From Flavobacteriaceae bacterium (lineage in GTDB: Bacteria > Bacteroidota > Bacteroidia > Flavobacteriales > Flavobacteriaceae): DNA of 64,000 bases. Location: contig JAIPBH010000007.1 of NCBI GenBank assembly GCA_021739635.1, positions 62,001 to 126,000 on the forward strand, given 5' to 3'. Both the position numbers and the translations under genes were made by a program. Positions within the stretch are counted from its first letter, which is position 1, and every line of letters starts with the position of its first letter. This document shows, piece by piece, positions 1 through 8,887 of this stretch. Under the pieces are notes generated by a model. That model was not told the origin of the DNA. It ran no database searches and worked only from the letters and a program-made list of their open reading frames with translations.

Positions 1-643
1 AGTTAATTTGACTACTGCTAAGCTCAAAACCCGCTTGATAATAATCGTATAATTTTTTAGATGTAGCACCTAACATCGTTGGAATTGCCAAGAAAAAAGA
101 AAATTCGGCGGCCGTTTTTCTATTTAATTTTTGAGTCATCCCACCTACTATGCTTGCGCCACTTCGTGAGGTTCCTGGAATCATGGCTAAACATTGAAAA
201 AAACCAATTTTTAATGCTGTGAGATAACTTATTTTAGTGTGTGCGTCTGGATTAGCCTTGTCATAAATTTCGTTTGCTTTAAACCAATCATCTACTTTGA
301 GTAAAAGAAAGCCTCCTAAAACTAATGATATAGCAACAACAAGTGGACTTTCAAGTAGTTCATCAATAACATCATTCAATAATAAGCCTAAAATAGCGGC
401 AGGAATAAAAGCTACTAATAATTTAAAGTAGAAATCTAAACTTTGAAAAAAACGCTTCCAATACAATACTAAAACCGATAATATAGCACCTAGTTGAATA
501 ACAATGGTAAATAGTTTTGTAAAATCATCACCTGCTATCTTCATAAGTGATGAGGCAATAATCATATGGCCAGTTGATGAAATAGGAAGATACTCTGTAA
601 CACCTTCAATAACAGCTAAAATAATAGCTTCAATACTAGTCAT
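1..643 (-). CDS. uppP: Undecaprenyl-diphosphatase UppP (BacA), 3' end beyond window
   Basis: About 214 N-terminal residues are present; the C-terminus lies outside the window. The enzyme dephosphorylates undecaprenyl pyrophosphate at the inner membrane and so recycles the lipid carrier for peptidoglycan and surface glycans. Both UppP signature regions are visible: [14 protein letters not shown] near residue 13 and [13 protein letters not shown] near residue 160, with hydrophobic helices between. The ATG at 643-641 lies 3 bases before the end of the upstream DUF3098 reading frame is completed, so the two genes overlap and are probably translationally coupled. The order ftsX-DUF3098-uppP suggests one operon for cell-wall and division functions. 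Confidence 0.95.
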   Translation of the reverse strand, partial: MTSIEAIILAVIEGVTEYLPISSTGHMIIASSLMKIAGDDFTKLFTIVIQLGAILSVLVLYWKRFFQSLDFYFKLLVAFIPAAILGLLLNDVIDELLESPLVVAISLVLGGFLLLKVDDWFKANEIYDKANPDAHTKISYLTALKIGFFQCLAMIPGTSRSGASIVGGMTQKLNRKTAAEFSFFLAIPTMLGATSKKLYDYYQAGFELSSSQIN

Positions 644-896
644 TAGTCTTGTTAGGATTCAATAAAATAGCGTAAATCTGAATTCCAAAACCAATAAGTA
701 CAAGCGTTGGCGCTAACCTAATACGTCTGAAATTAAATATTTCAGAATTAAAAACATTGGGATCATCACTTCCGCCACCAGACATTAAAATAAAACCAAG
801 TGCAATACAAGCTAAACCTATAAACATAAACTTATAGTTTTTCTTTCCAAAAACAAATACGCTACTTGAAGCTTCTTTACGTTTTTTTTCTCCCAT
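636..896 (-). CDS. DUF3098 family small membrane protein
   Basis: An 86-residue protein with a basic N-terminus, two hydrophobic helices (about residues 23-42 and 60-78) and a glycine/serine loop between them (SGGGSDDP). This is the profile of the DUF3098 family, found next to ftsX and uppP in many Bacteroidota. Its biochemical role is not known. It overlaps the start of uppP by 8 bases and follows ftsX, which suggests a role at the inner membrane linked to division or wall synthesis; that is inference from position only. Confidence 0.85.
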   Translation of the reverse strand: MGEKKRKEASSSVFVFGKKNYKFMFIGLACIALGFILMSGGGSDDPNVFNSEIFNFRRIRLAPTLVLIGFGIQIYAILLNPNKTND

Positions 897-993
897 GATT
901 ATTTAAAGTAATGATGCAAATTAACATAAATATTTAAAAACTATACGTTAAGAGTGTTATAAATTATTGACTTTATAGTATTAGTTGCTTTTT

Positions 994-1069
994 GCGTTAG
1001 GGATTGCAGCGACATCCTTTTGCCTAAGCAAAAGATATAGCGAAAAGCCCGACCCTTGTGGTAACGCCC
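994..1069 (-). repeat. Post-stop dispersed repeat, copy 1 (GCGTTA/TAACGC ends)
   Basis: A 76-bp element that starts 3 bases after the ftsX stop codon, read in the ftsX direction. It begins GGGCGTTACCACAAGGGTCG and ends CCCTAACGC, so its ends can pair. Inside is a perfect small stem, CTTTTGC-TTAG-GCAAAAG. A second, longer copy lies at 56387-56491 in the same position relative to the ompA-like gene. It sits in the ftsX-DUF3098 gap, so it is probably transcribed. Confidence 0.75.
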
Positions 1070-1072
1070 AAA

Positions 1073-1951
1073 TTAATAATATAACTGGTCTGTTTTTAAA
1101 TTTAAAAAACGCTGCGTTGCTATATGCGTACTAATCCATGTGATGATAATTCCTAAAATAAATACAAAAACAAATAACATGATTACCAACACCGGATTGC
1201 TTAATAACTCTAATTCAGGAAAGGTATTATTCATATAATACAATACAATGGCCATACCAATGAGAGCTAAAACTCCGCCAATAATTCCTAACCGAACGCT
1301 TTTCCACACAAAAGGTCTTCTGATAAACTGTTTGGTGGCACCTACCATTTGCATGGTTTTAATGGTAAAACGTTTTGAATAAACGGCTAGCCTAATAGAA
1401 CTGTTTATAAGAAGTACGGCTATCAACGTGAAAATGCCACTGATTACCAACACCCAAAAGGTTATTTTTTTAACGTTGTTGTTCATTAAAGTCACTAAAT
1501 CATTATCATAAGTTACCTCATCAACAAAGTTTTTAGTTAAGGCGTCTTCTGAAATTTTTTCTAACTGGTCTGATGTTACAAAATCAGCTTTTAAATGCAC
1601 ATCTATGCTATTTTGAAGTGGATTATACCCAACAAAATCCATAAAATCTTCGCCATTTTCGGCTTTCATAAATTCGGCCGCTTGCTCTTTTGAGACATAT
1701 TCTGTAGATTTTACATAGTCTGCCATAGCTAAACTTTTTTCAAGCTGTTTGGTTTCTACATCTTTGGCGGTATCTTTTAAATAAATAGTTAAAACCACTT
1801 GCTCTTTAAAATGGTCGGATACTTTTTTGGCATTAAGCACCAGCATGCCTAACAATCCTAATAAAAATAAAACCAAAGCTATACTTAATACTACTGAAAA
1901 GTAGGAGGAAATAAGGCGACGTTTTTGATGATTCTCAAATGATAAACTCAT
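1073..1951 (-). CDS. ftsX: Cell division protein FtsX
   Basis: A 292-residue permease-like protein. A short cytoplasmic N-terminus is followed by a first transmembrane helix (about residues 16-40), a large extracytoplasmic domain (about 41-165), and three C-terminal helices, the FtsX topology. With the ATPase FtsE (not in the window) FtsX controls peptidoglycan hydrolases at the division site. It contains the conserved MVGAT segment near residue 205 typical of FtsX/MacB-type permeases. It is followed by DUF3098 and uppP on the same strand, with a 176-bp gap that holds a dispersed repeat. Confidence 0.92.
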   Translation of the reverse strand: MSLSFENHQKRRLISSYFSVVLSIALVLFLLGLLGMLVLNAKKVSDHFKEQVVLTIYLKDTAKDVETKQLEKSLAMADYVKSTEYVSKEQAAEFMKAENGEDFMDFVGYNPLQNSIDVHLKADFVTSDQLEKISEDALTKNFVDEVTYDNDLVTLMNNNVKKITFWVLVISGIFTLIAVLLINSSIRLAVYSKRFTIKTMQMVGATKQFIRRPFVWKSVRLGIIGGVLALIGMAIVLYYMNNTFPELELLSNPVLVIMLFVFVFILGIIITWISTHIATQRFLNLKTDQLYY

Positions 1952-2017
1952 AAAAATGGATTAATGATGTAAAAATAATAAAGTATATTTAAACTCTATT
2001 TATATAAACTAAAACAT

Positions 2018-2938
2018 ATGAACATTGTTGTGATTGGTGCTGGAGGCGTTGGCGGTTATTTTGGAGGAAAATTGGCTAAAGCTGGGTTTCATGTTACTTT
2101 TATAGCTCGTGGAAAACATTTAGAAGCCATTAAAAATAACGGTTTACAAGTGAAAAGCATTTTGGGCGATTTTACAGTACACCCAAAAGTAACAGATTCT
2201 ATACAAGACATAAAAAATCCGGATTTGATACTACTTGGCGTTAAATCATGGCAGATTTTAGAGATTGCTGAACCATTGAAAACGGTTATTACCGAAAACA
2301 CCATGGTTTTGCCGCTTCAAAATGGCGCTGATAATGCCGATAAATTACTGTCCGTATTACCAAAAAAAAATGTATTGGCTGGTTTGTGCAAAATTGTAAG
2401 TAAGGTTGAAGCTCCAGGAATTATTAATCATTTTACTTTTGAACCTGAAATTGTTTTTGGTGAGTATGACAACCATAAAACAGAACGCATTAAACACTTA
2501 AAAGAAATTTTTGATGTTGCTGGTTTTAAAAATACCTTGTCTGATGATATTCACTTAGATATCTGGAAAAAATTCTTGTTTATTGGAACAATTAGTGGAA
2601 TAGGCGCTATTACCAGAGACGTTTTTGGTGTGATGAGAGCACAAGAAGGCATTAGAAAAATTATTTATGATACCGCCAATGAAATGGTTGCTGTTGCTAA
2701 TGCAAAAGGTATTGGATTAACTTCAAAAGATGTTGATATGATTGTAAAAGTGATTGATAGTTTAGATTACAATACAACCGCATCCATGCAACGTGATATG
2801 ATGGAAGGCAAACCCAGTGAGCTTGAAAATTTTAATGGATATATTGTTAATCAAGGTAAAATGTTAGGTATTGAAACACCAACTAATGCCTTTATTTATC
2901 ATTGTTTATTGCCTCAAGAACTGAAAGCTAGACAATAG
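2018..2938 (+). CDS. Ketopantoate reductase family (PanE/ApbA) protein
   Basis: A 306-residue dehydrogenase with an N-terminal NADP-binding Rossmann motif (GAGGVGGYFGG, residues 7-17) and the C-terminal all-helical ApbA domain. PanE reduces 2-dehydropantoate to pantoate in pantothenate synthesis, but many paralogues act on other 2-oxo acids, so the substrate is not fixed by sequence alone. The C-terminal substrate region has the expected SMQRDMMEGKPSELENFNG segment. It stands alone on the plus strand between divergent ftsX and a convergent transporter gene, whose 3' end it overlaps by 11 bases. Confidence 0.85.
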   Translation: MNIVVIGAGGVGGYFGGKLAKAGFHVTFIARGKHLEAIKNNGLQVKSILGDFTVHPKVTDSIQDIKNPDLILLGVKSWQILEIAEPLKTVITENTMVLPLQNGADNADKLLSVLPKKNVLAGLCKIVSKVEAPGIINHFTFEPEIVFGEYDNHKTERIKHLKEIFDVAGFKNTLSDDIHLDIWKKFLFIGTISGIGAITRDVFGVMRAQEGIRKIIYDTANEMVAVANAKGIGLTSKDVDMIVKVIDSLDYNTTASMQRDMMEGKPSELENFNGYIVNQGKMLGIETPTNAFIYHCLLPQELKARQ

Positions 2939-3839
2939 ATTTTTGTTTTTTACTAACCAGATATACACCACTAATAACCAAAAAGCAACTGATAACTTTT
3001 ACTAAGTTAATGTCTTGCGCGTAAGTGTCATCGGTTAAGATGTATGCTGAAACAACAACCAAAACAAAACTAATTGCCGGTTGCAGATATACATAACTTC
3101 CAGCAATAGATGGTGCCACATGCTGTAGTGCATAAATATTAAAAAGATACGTTAAAAACGTTGTGCCAATAACTACAAAACCAATACTTAAATAATCTTG
3201 AAGCGTAAAGACTTCATAATTAGTATTAAAAACATCGTTAATTCCAAAGGGTAACACAAAAATTAAGCCCAATAAAAATACCCAACTTATAATGGTAATA
3301 GGGTTGTATTTCATCATTAAAGGTTTTATTAAAACCAAATAAAGGGCATAAGAACATGTGTTTATAAATACCAAAACATTACCTAATAATGAACTAGTTC
3401 CTTCTGTTTTATTGCCATACCAAACCAATAAAAAAGCACCAATAGCTCCAATGGCAATACCTAATAACTTATAATTAGTAATTTTTTCTTTTAAAATGAA
3501 GGCACTAAAAATTAAAACCATCACTGGTATTGAGGTGCTTATTATAGAGGCATCAATAGGCGATGTTAAACTTAACCCATGAAAAAAAAGTAACATATTT
3601 ACTGCAGCACCAAATATGGCGCAAAGAACAATCATGAGATAATCCTTTTTGTCAATGGTTTCTTTAATAAATTTTTTAATTATCCAGAATAAAAGTCCAG
3701 CACCAAGAAGTCTAAAAACCACTAAAGCAGACGGGCCAATTTTATTAGGCATAACGCCTTTTGCAATCATAAAATTAGCACCATAAATAAGATTGGCACC
3801 TAATAATGCTAGGTGTGCTGTAACGGTTTTATTTTTCAA
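2928..3839 (-). CDS. EamA/DMT-superfamily transporter
   Basis: A 303-residue polytopic membrane protein with about ten hydrophobic helices arranged as two EamA repeats. The first repeat begins ALLGANLIYGANFMIAKG and the second ALYLVLIKPLMMKYNP. Such proteins export or import amino acids or other small metabolites; no substrate can be assigned here. The stop codon overlaps the convergent PanE-like gene. The start ATG is 44 bases downstream of the stop codon of the patatin gene on the same strand, so the two could be cotranscribed. Confidence 0.88.
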   Translation of the reverse strand: MKNKTVTAHLALLGANLIYGANFMIAKGVMPNKIGPSALVVFRLLGAGLLFWIIKKFIKETIDKKDYLMIVLCAIFGAAVNMLLFFHGLSLTSPIDASIISTSIPVMVLIFSAFILKEKITNYKLLGIAIGAIGAFLLVWYGNKTEGTSSLLGNVLVFINTCSYALYLVLIKPLMMKYNPITIISWVFLLGLIFVLPFGINDVFNTNYEVFTLQDYLSIGFVVIGTTFLTYLFNIYALQHVAPSIAGSYVYLQPAISFVLVVVSAYILTDDTYAQDINLVKVISCFLVISGVYLVSKKQKSIV

Positions 3840-3886
3840 ATGTTTTTAATTGTAACTTCAAAAGTAGACATTTGAAATTGATTATT

Positions 3887-4663
3887 TCATACTTGTAAAG
3901 ATTTGAGAATGTTGTCAATTTCTTTTTTAGCTTGATGGTACCCAATTTGAAAAGCGGTATCAATTCCTTTTGACTCTAAGGTTCCAATTTTATCAATTTC
4001 TACAGGCTCAAAAACATAATTGCACAACTTAAACTTTTTAATGTTATTAACCTCTAAACCAATATGATAAACACGATAGACTAATTTTAAAGACGTATTA
4101 ATGTCTGTTTCTTTAATTGGTGTTATAGGATTAACAAAGCTTCCAATAATTTTGTGTAGTTTTTTCTTTTTAAGTGGTTCAACCGGAAAATTGTTTAAAA
4201 TTCCGCCATCAGAATAAAAATTATTGTTGATTTTTAAAGGAGAAAACAAAGGAGGTAACGCACAAGATGCGATTAAAGGTTTTATTAATTCTCCTTTACT
4301 AAAATATTCTAGTTTACCCGATAATAAATTGGTAGCCGTAATGGTTAATGGATATTTTAATTTTTCAAATGAATTTTCTTTGAAAAACGTTTTAAAAAAC
4401 TTTTCGTACTTCTCACTATCTAAAATGCCTGGCTTTTTTAGGGCATATAATGAAAAATCTAAAATAGGTGTTTGTTTAAAAAAGGTTATCATATCATCTG
4501 TATTATATCCAGCAGCATATAAAGCGCAAACTAACGCGCCTGCACTTGTTCCTGAAACATGACTGGGAACAATTCCGTTTTCTAATAATACCTTTATTAA
4601 ACCTACATGCGCAATAGCTCTAACGCCTCCGCCAGACAGTACTAATCCAATTTCTTCATTCAT
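3887..4663 (-). CDS. Patatin-like phospholipase (RssA type)
   Basis: A 258-residue patatin-fold hydrolase. It has the oxyanion loop SGGGVRAIAHVG (residues 10-21), the nucleophile elbow GTSAG with Ser40, and the catalytic aspartate in SDGG (Asp152), giving the Ser-Asp dyad of the family. No signal peptide or membrane helix is evident, so a cytoplasmic lipid acyl hydrolase of the RssA/YlbK group is most likely. The substrate is unknown. The start lies 125 bases from the divergent leuS start, and this gap must hold both promoters. Confidence 0.9.
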   Translation of the reverse strand: MNEEIGLVLSGGGVRAIAHVGLIKVLLENGIVPSHVSGTSAGALVCALYAAGYNTDDMITFFKQTPILDFSLYALKKPGILDSEKYEKFFKTFFKENSFEKLKYPLTITATNLLSGKLEYFSKGELIKPLIASCALPPLFSPLKINNNFYSDGGILNNFPVEPLKKKKLHKIIGSFVNPITPIKETDINTSLKLVYRVYHIGLEVNNIKKFKLCNYVFEPVEIDKIGTLESKGIDTAFQIGYHQAKKEIDNILKSLQV

Positions 4664-4755
4664 AATAAATTATTTATAAAGACACATAAAGATACAATTA
4701 TAAAAAATACCTTGAAGTAATTAAAATTGCCTTTAGATTTTTTCTTTTTAAACCG

Positions 4756-4763
4756 TAACTTTG
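4756..4763 (+). promoter_or_regulatory. Bacteroidota -7 box for leuS
   Basis: TAACTTTG matches the TAnnTTTG -7 consensus of Bacteroidota sigma-A promoters and lies 25 bases before the leuS ATG. No TTG at ideal spacing was found, so only the -7 part is supported. Confidence 0.55.
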
Positions 4764-4788
4764 CCCACTTATAAATCGACATTTTATA

Positions 4789-7782
4789 ATGAAGTATCAT
4801 TTCAACGAGATAGAAGCCAAATGGCAAAAATATTGGGCAGAAAATCAAACCTTTAAGGCTGAAAATAATTCTGAAAAACCTAAGTATTATGTACTAGATA
4901 TGTTTCCTTACCCAAGCGGCGCAGGCTTGCATGTTGGGCATCCGTTAGGATATATAGCTTCCGATATTTATGCGCGTTACAAACGCCACCAAGGGTTTAA
5001 TGTATTGCATCCTCAAGGCTATGATAGTTTTGGGCTACCAGCAGAACAGTATGCCATTCAAACGGGGCAACATCCAGCGTTGACTACCGAAGAAAATATT
5101 AAAACCTATCGTCGGCAATTAGACCAAATAGGGTTTTCATTTGATTGGTCTCGTGAAGTAAGAACTTCTGATCCAAGTTATTACAAATGGACACAGTGGA
5201 TTTTCATTCAGTTATTTAATTCTTGGTATAATGATGACAGTGATAAAGCCGAAGATATTTCAGAATTAATTAAGATTTTTACTTCGGAAGGAAACTTAAA
5301 AGTAAATGCTGTTTGTGATGATACTATAGAATTGTTTTCTGCTGAAGATTGGAACTCTTTCGATTCTAAAAAACAACAACAAATATTATTACAATACAGA
5401 CTAACCTATTTAGCTGAAACCGAAGTCAACTGGTGCCCAGCTTTAGGAACAGTTTTGGCTAATGATGAAATTGTTAATGGCGTTTCAGAACGTGGTGGTC
5501 ATCCCGTTATTAGAAAAAAAATGACCCAATGGAGCATGCGTATTTCAGCCTATGCAGAACGCTTACTTCAAGGTTTGGAAAACATAGATTGGACCGATTC
5601 TTTAAAAGAAAGTCAACGAAACTGGATTGGAAAATCTGTTGGTGCTTCTATTAAGTTCAAAGTTAAAAGTTTAAAGTTTAAAGTTGAAGAACCAACAACC
5701 AATAACCAACAACCAACAACTATTGAGGTATTCACCACAAGACCAGACACTATTTTTGGAGTAAGTTTTATGACTTTAGCTCCAGAGCATGAATTAGTTT
5801 CGGAAATAACAACACCAGAGCAAAAAGCTGAGGTTGATGCTTATATTTTAGCAACGGCAAAACGTAGTGAACGTGATAGAATGGCCGATGTGAAAACCAT
5901 TTCTGGTGCGTTTACGGGGGCTTATGTTGAGCATCCCTTTACCAAACAACCTATTCCAGTTTGGATTGGTGACTATGTGTTGGCTGGTTACGGAACTGGA
6001 GCTGTGATGTCTGTACCATGTGGAGACCAACGTGATTATGATTTTGCAAAACATTTCAACATTCCAATCCCTAATATTTTTGAAGGTGCCGATATTTCTG
6101 AAGAGGCCTTTTCTGATAAAGATAAAACCATTATTGCTAATTCTGATTTCTTAAACGGATTATCATACAAAGAAGCCACTAAAAAAATTATTCAGGAACT
6201 TGAAAAATTAGGTCAGGGACAAGGAAAAACCAACTACCGTTTGCGCGATGCCGTATTTTCGCGTCAACGATATTGGGGCGAACCATTTCCTGTATATTAC
6301 GTCAATAGTATGCCGCAAATGATTGACGCTAAGCATTTGCCAATACGTTTACCAGAAGTTGAAAAATATTTACCAACCGAAACCGGCGAACCGCCATTAG
6401 GAAACGCCACCGTTTGGGCTTGGGATACCAAACAGTGTTCAGTGGTCAGTATTCAGCTGATTGATAATAAAACCGTATTCCCTTTAGAGTTAAACACCAT
6501 GCCAGGTTGGGCAGGCAGTTCTTGGTATTTTAACCGTTATATGGATGCCCATAATGAACATGAATTTGCCAGTAAAGAAGCCTTAAACTATTGGAAAGAT
6601 GTAGATTTATACATTGGTGGTAGCGAACACGCAACAGGTCATTTATTGTACTCACGTTTTTGGCAAAAATTTTTGTTTGATAAAGGCTTGGTGCTAGTTG
6701 ATGAATATGCAAAAAAACTGATTAACCAAGGGATGATTTTAGGGACAAGTGCTTTTGTTTATAGATTAAATAGCAATGATTTTATAAAGCCTGTTTTATT
6801 TAGTAAATGTTTTATAGAAAAGGTAATTAAAGAAGAAAAGTCATACACTGAATATGAGGAGTACAAGAAGCATGAAAAATCATTATTTAATAATGTAAAA
6901 AAGAATCATGGAGTTTCTATGATTTCCTCAACAGTAAAATCTGATTGGAAACATTTTTCTCCAATTCATGCTGATGTTTCTTTTGTAAACTCATCAGATG
7001 AATTAGATATTGAAGCCTTTAAGAATTGGCGCGAAGAATTTAAGGATGCTATTTTCATTACTGAGATTGATAATACATATAAAGTCGGTCGCGAAGTCGA
7101 AAAAATGTCCAAATCCAAATACAACGTTGTCAATCCAGACCAAATATGTGTGGATTATGGTGCCGACAGTTTACGTCTGTATGAAATGTTTTTAGGGCCT
7201 TTAGAACAATACAAACCTTGGAATACAGCTGGGATTACAGGCGTGCATTCATTCCTGAAAAAACTGTGGAAACTCTATGTTGGTGAAGAAGGTTTAAATG
7301 TTACTGGTGAAGAACCTTCAAAAGACAGTTTAAAAACCCTGCATAAAACCATCAAAAAGGTAGCAGAAGATATTGAGAATTTCTCGTTTAACACTTCGGT
7401 TTCTACCTTTATGATTGCCGTGAATGAGTTAACAGCTCAAAAATGTACTAGCAAAGATATTTTGGAGCCATTCTTGATTTTAATTTCACCTTACGCGCCG
7501 CACATTGCTGAAGAATTATGGAGTCAATTAGGGCATAATGAGTCTATTTCAACAGCGCCATTTCCAAAGTTTGATGCTAGTTATTTAGTTGAAAGCAGTA
7601 AAAATTATCCCATTTCATTTAATGGAAAAATGCGTTTTACCTTAGAATTACCTATGGATTTCAACGCGAAACAAATTGAAGAAGCCGTGATGGCTCATGA
7701 AAAAACACAAGAGCAATTACAAGGCAGAACGCCTAATAAAGTAATTATTGTTCCAGGTAAAATTGTAAACATTGTTGGATAA
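4789..7782 (+). CDS. leuS: Leucyl-tRNA synthetase
   Basis: A 997-residue class I aminoacyl-tRNA synthetase that charges tRNA-Leu. The HIGH motif is HVGH (residues 48-51) and KMSKS is at about 772-776. The editing (CP1) domain carries TTRPDTIFGVSFMTLAPEHE. The protein is longer than most family members for two visible reasons. Residues of about 289-311 (KFKVKSLKFKV then EEPTTNNQQPTT) come from a 70-bp heptanucleotide array. A Lys/Glu-rich insertion at about 675-725 lies before the KMSKS loop, in a region already extended in Bacteroidota LeuRS. The frame is open through both, so the gene is expected to be functional. Confidence 0.97.
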   Translation: MKYHFNEIEAKWQKYWAENQTFKAENNSEKPKYYVLDMFPYPSGAGLHVGHPLGYIASDIYARYKRHQGFNVLHPQGYDSFGLPAEQYAIQTGQHPALTTEENIKTYRRQLDQIGFSFDWSREVRTSDPSYYKWTQWIFIQLFNSWYNDDSDKAEDISELIKIFTSEGNLKVNAVCDDTIELFSAEDWNSFDSKKQQQILLQYRLTYLAETEVNWCPALGTVLANDEIVNGVSERGGHPVIRKKMTQWSMRISAYAERLLQGLENIDWTDSLKESQRNWIGKSVGASIKFKVKSLKFKVEEPTTNNQQPTTIEVFTTRPDTIFGVSFMTLAPEHELVSEITTPEQKAEVDAYILATAKRSERDRMADVKTISGAFTGAYVEHPFTKQPIPVWIGDYVLAGYGTGAVMSVPCGDQRDYDFAKHFNIPIPNIFEGADISEEAFSDKDKTIIANSDFLNGLSYKEATKKIIQELEKLGQGQGKTNYRLRDAVFSRQRYWGEPFPVYYVNSMPQMIDAKHLPIRLPEVEKYLPTETGEPPLGNATVWAWDTKQCSVVSIQLIDNKTVFPLELNTMPGWAGSSWYFNRYMDAHNEHEFASKEALNYWKDVDLYIGGSEHATGHLLYSRFWQKFLFDKGLVLVDEYAKKLINQGMILGTSAFVYRLNSNDFIKPVLFSKCFIEKVIKEEKSYTEYEEYKKHEKSLFNNVKKNHGVSMISSTVKSDWKHFSPIHADVSFVNSSDELDIEAFKNWREEFKDAIFITEIDNTYKVGREVEKMSKSKYNVVNPDQICVDYGADSLRLYEMFLGPLEQYKPWNTAGITGVHSFLKKLWKLYVGEEGLNVTGEEPSKDSLKTLHKTIKKVAEDIENFSFNTSVSTFMIAVNELTAQKCTSKDILEPFLILISPYAPHIAEELWSQLGHNESISTAPFPKFDASYLVESSKNYPISFNGKMRFTLELPMDFNAKQIEEAVMAHEKTQEQLQGRTPNKVIIVPGKIVNIVG
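5653..5722 (+). repeat. Heptanucleotide array inside leuS
   Basis: Ten consecutive 7-bp units stay in register: five AAGTTNN units (aagttca, aagttaa, aagttta twice, aagttga) followed by five ANAACCA units (agaacca, acaacca, ataacca, acaacca, acaacta). The same two-part order appears, reverse-complemented, at 50976-51066. Here it is translated as a low-complexity linker in the leuS CP1 region. Confidence 0.85.
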
Positions 7783-8038
7783 TTATAAAGAAATCATAGG
7801 ATTTGTAGCAGCTTTTTTAACAACAGCAGCTTTTTTGCCTCAGGTTTATAAAACCTGGAAAACTAAAGATGTTTCTGGGTTGTCATTGCCTATGTTGCTC
7901 ATGTTTTTTATAGGCGTTTTAGGTTGGTTAATTTATGGCGTTTTAAAATATAGTCCTTCGTTGATTTTTGCAAATGCCATTACAGCCCTTTCAACCTTTA
8001 TACTCGTGTTTTTCAAAATAAAATACAATAAAAAATAG
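7772..8038 (+). CDS. SemiSWEET-type sugar transporter (PQ-loop protein)
   Basis: An 88-residue membrane protein with three hydrophobic helices and the PQ motif in FLPQVYKTWKT (about residues 22-32), the size and layout of bacterial SemiSWEETs. These dimerise to pass sugars across the inner membrane; the substrate here is unknown. No ATG is available at the expected start. TTG at 7772 or the adjacent TTG at 7775 gives the expected N-terminus (LDNYKEIIGF), so the gene overlaps the end of leuS by 8-11 bases and is probably coupled to it. Confidence 0.85.
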   Translation: MLDNYKEIIGFVAAFLTTAAFLPQVYKTWKTKDVSGLSLPMLLMFFIGVLGWLIYGVLKYSPSLIFANAITALSTFILVFFKIKYNKK

Positions 8039-8073
8039 AAGACTGACAAAATTTCATTTATAAAAAGTGGCTC

Positions 8074-8081
8074 TATTTTTG
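8074..8081 (+). promoter_or_regulatory. -7 box for the zinc peptidase gene
   Basis: TATTTTTG matches TAnnTTTG and lies 33 bases upstream of the ATG at 8115. No clear TTG -33 element was found. Confidence 0.45.
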
Positions 8082-8114
8082 TTATATTAGTATTAAAATT
8101 AAAAATTAAAAAAA

Positions 8115-8810
8115 ATGATAGGATATTATATATTAATAGGAGCCATAGCTTTAGTAAGTTGGTTAGTAAGCAATACCTTAAAGCGTAAATTTGAAAAGTA
8201 TTCAAAAGTACAATTACGCAATGGTATGAGTGGCAAAGAAATTGCCGAAAAAATGTTGTCAGATCATGGTATTTATGACGTAGAAGTTATATCAACACCA
8301 GGACAATTAACAGATCATTATAACCCAAAAAACAAAACGGTTAATTTAAGCGAATCTGTTTATAATCAAAGAAATGCAGCATCAGCTGCTGTTGCAGCAC
8401 ACGAATGTGGACATGCCGTACAACATGCTAAAGCATATAGTTGGTTAGAAATGCGTTCTACCTTAGTACCTGTGGTTAGTGTAACTTCAGGAATGTCACA
8501 ATGGTTAATTATTGGTGGATTGGTTCTTGGTGGTGCTGCCGGACTTGGTTTAGGCTGGTGGGTTGCTGCTATTGGCGTTTTATTCATGGGCTTTGCAACT
8601 ATTTTTAGTTTCATCACCTTACCTGTTGAGTATGATGCTAGTAACAGAGCTTTAGCTTGGTTAAAAAATAAAAACATGGTAAGCCCAGATGAATATGTTG
8701 GTTCTGAAGATGCACTAAAATGGGCCGCAAGAACCTATTTAGTGGCCGCTATAGGTGCGTTGGCCAACCTATTATATTGGGCGCTTCAAATTTTTGGAAG
8801 CAGAGATTAA
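8115..8810 (+). CDS. Membrane zinc metallopeptidase (YugP / peptidase family with HECGH)
   Basis: A 231-residue protein of the zinc_peptidase_2 (YugP) family. It has an N-terminal membrane helix (residues 2-18), the zinc-binding motif AAHECGHAVQHA near residue 95, and two further hydrophobic segments (about 120-165). It begins MIGYYILIGAIAL, which fits an inner-membrane anchor. The natural substrate is not known. A terminator hairpin follows the stop codon, then a MutS-like gene on the same strand. Confidence 0.9.
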   Translation: MIGYYILIGAIALVSWLVSNTLKRKFEKYSKVQLRNGMSGKEIAEKMLSDHGIYDVEVISTPGQLTDHYNPKNKTVNLSESVYNQRNAASAAVAAHECGHAVQHAKAYSWLEMRSTLVPVVSVTSGMSQWLIIGGLVLGGAAGLGLGWWVAAIGVLFMGFATIFSFITLPVEYDASNRALAWLKNKNMVSPDEYVGSEDALKWAARTYLVAAIGALANLLYWALQIFGSRD

Positions 8811-8831
8811 AATCATTAAACTATACTATAC

Positions 8832-8858
8832 AAGCTCTGAAGTATTTCAGAGCTTTTT
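8832..8858 (+). terminator. Intrinsic terminator after the zinc peptidase gene
   Basis: AAGCTCTGAA-GTAT-TTCAGAGCTT stem followed by a T run. It lies only 30 bases before the MutS-like start codon, which suggests that gene has its own promoter or depends on read-through. Confidence 0.8.
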
Positions 8859-8887
8859 TGTTTCTTTATAAAAAACAATTAAAAAAA

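Noticed and set aside
4660-4848. A 62-codon minus-strand frame over the leuS promoter
   Set aside because: It overlaps the leuS start and promoter on the opposite strand, and is low complexity (Lys/Phe rich); a chance frame.
5653-5722. Frameshift or assembly error in leuS
   Set aside because: The frame stays open, with normal LeuRS sequence on both sides of the array; treated as a real insertion.
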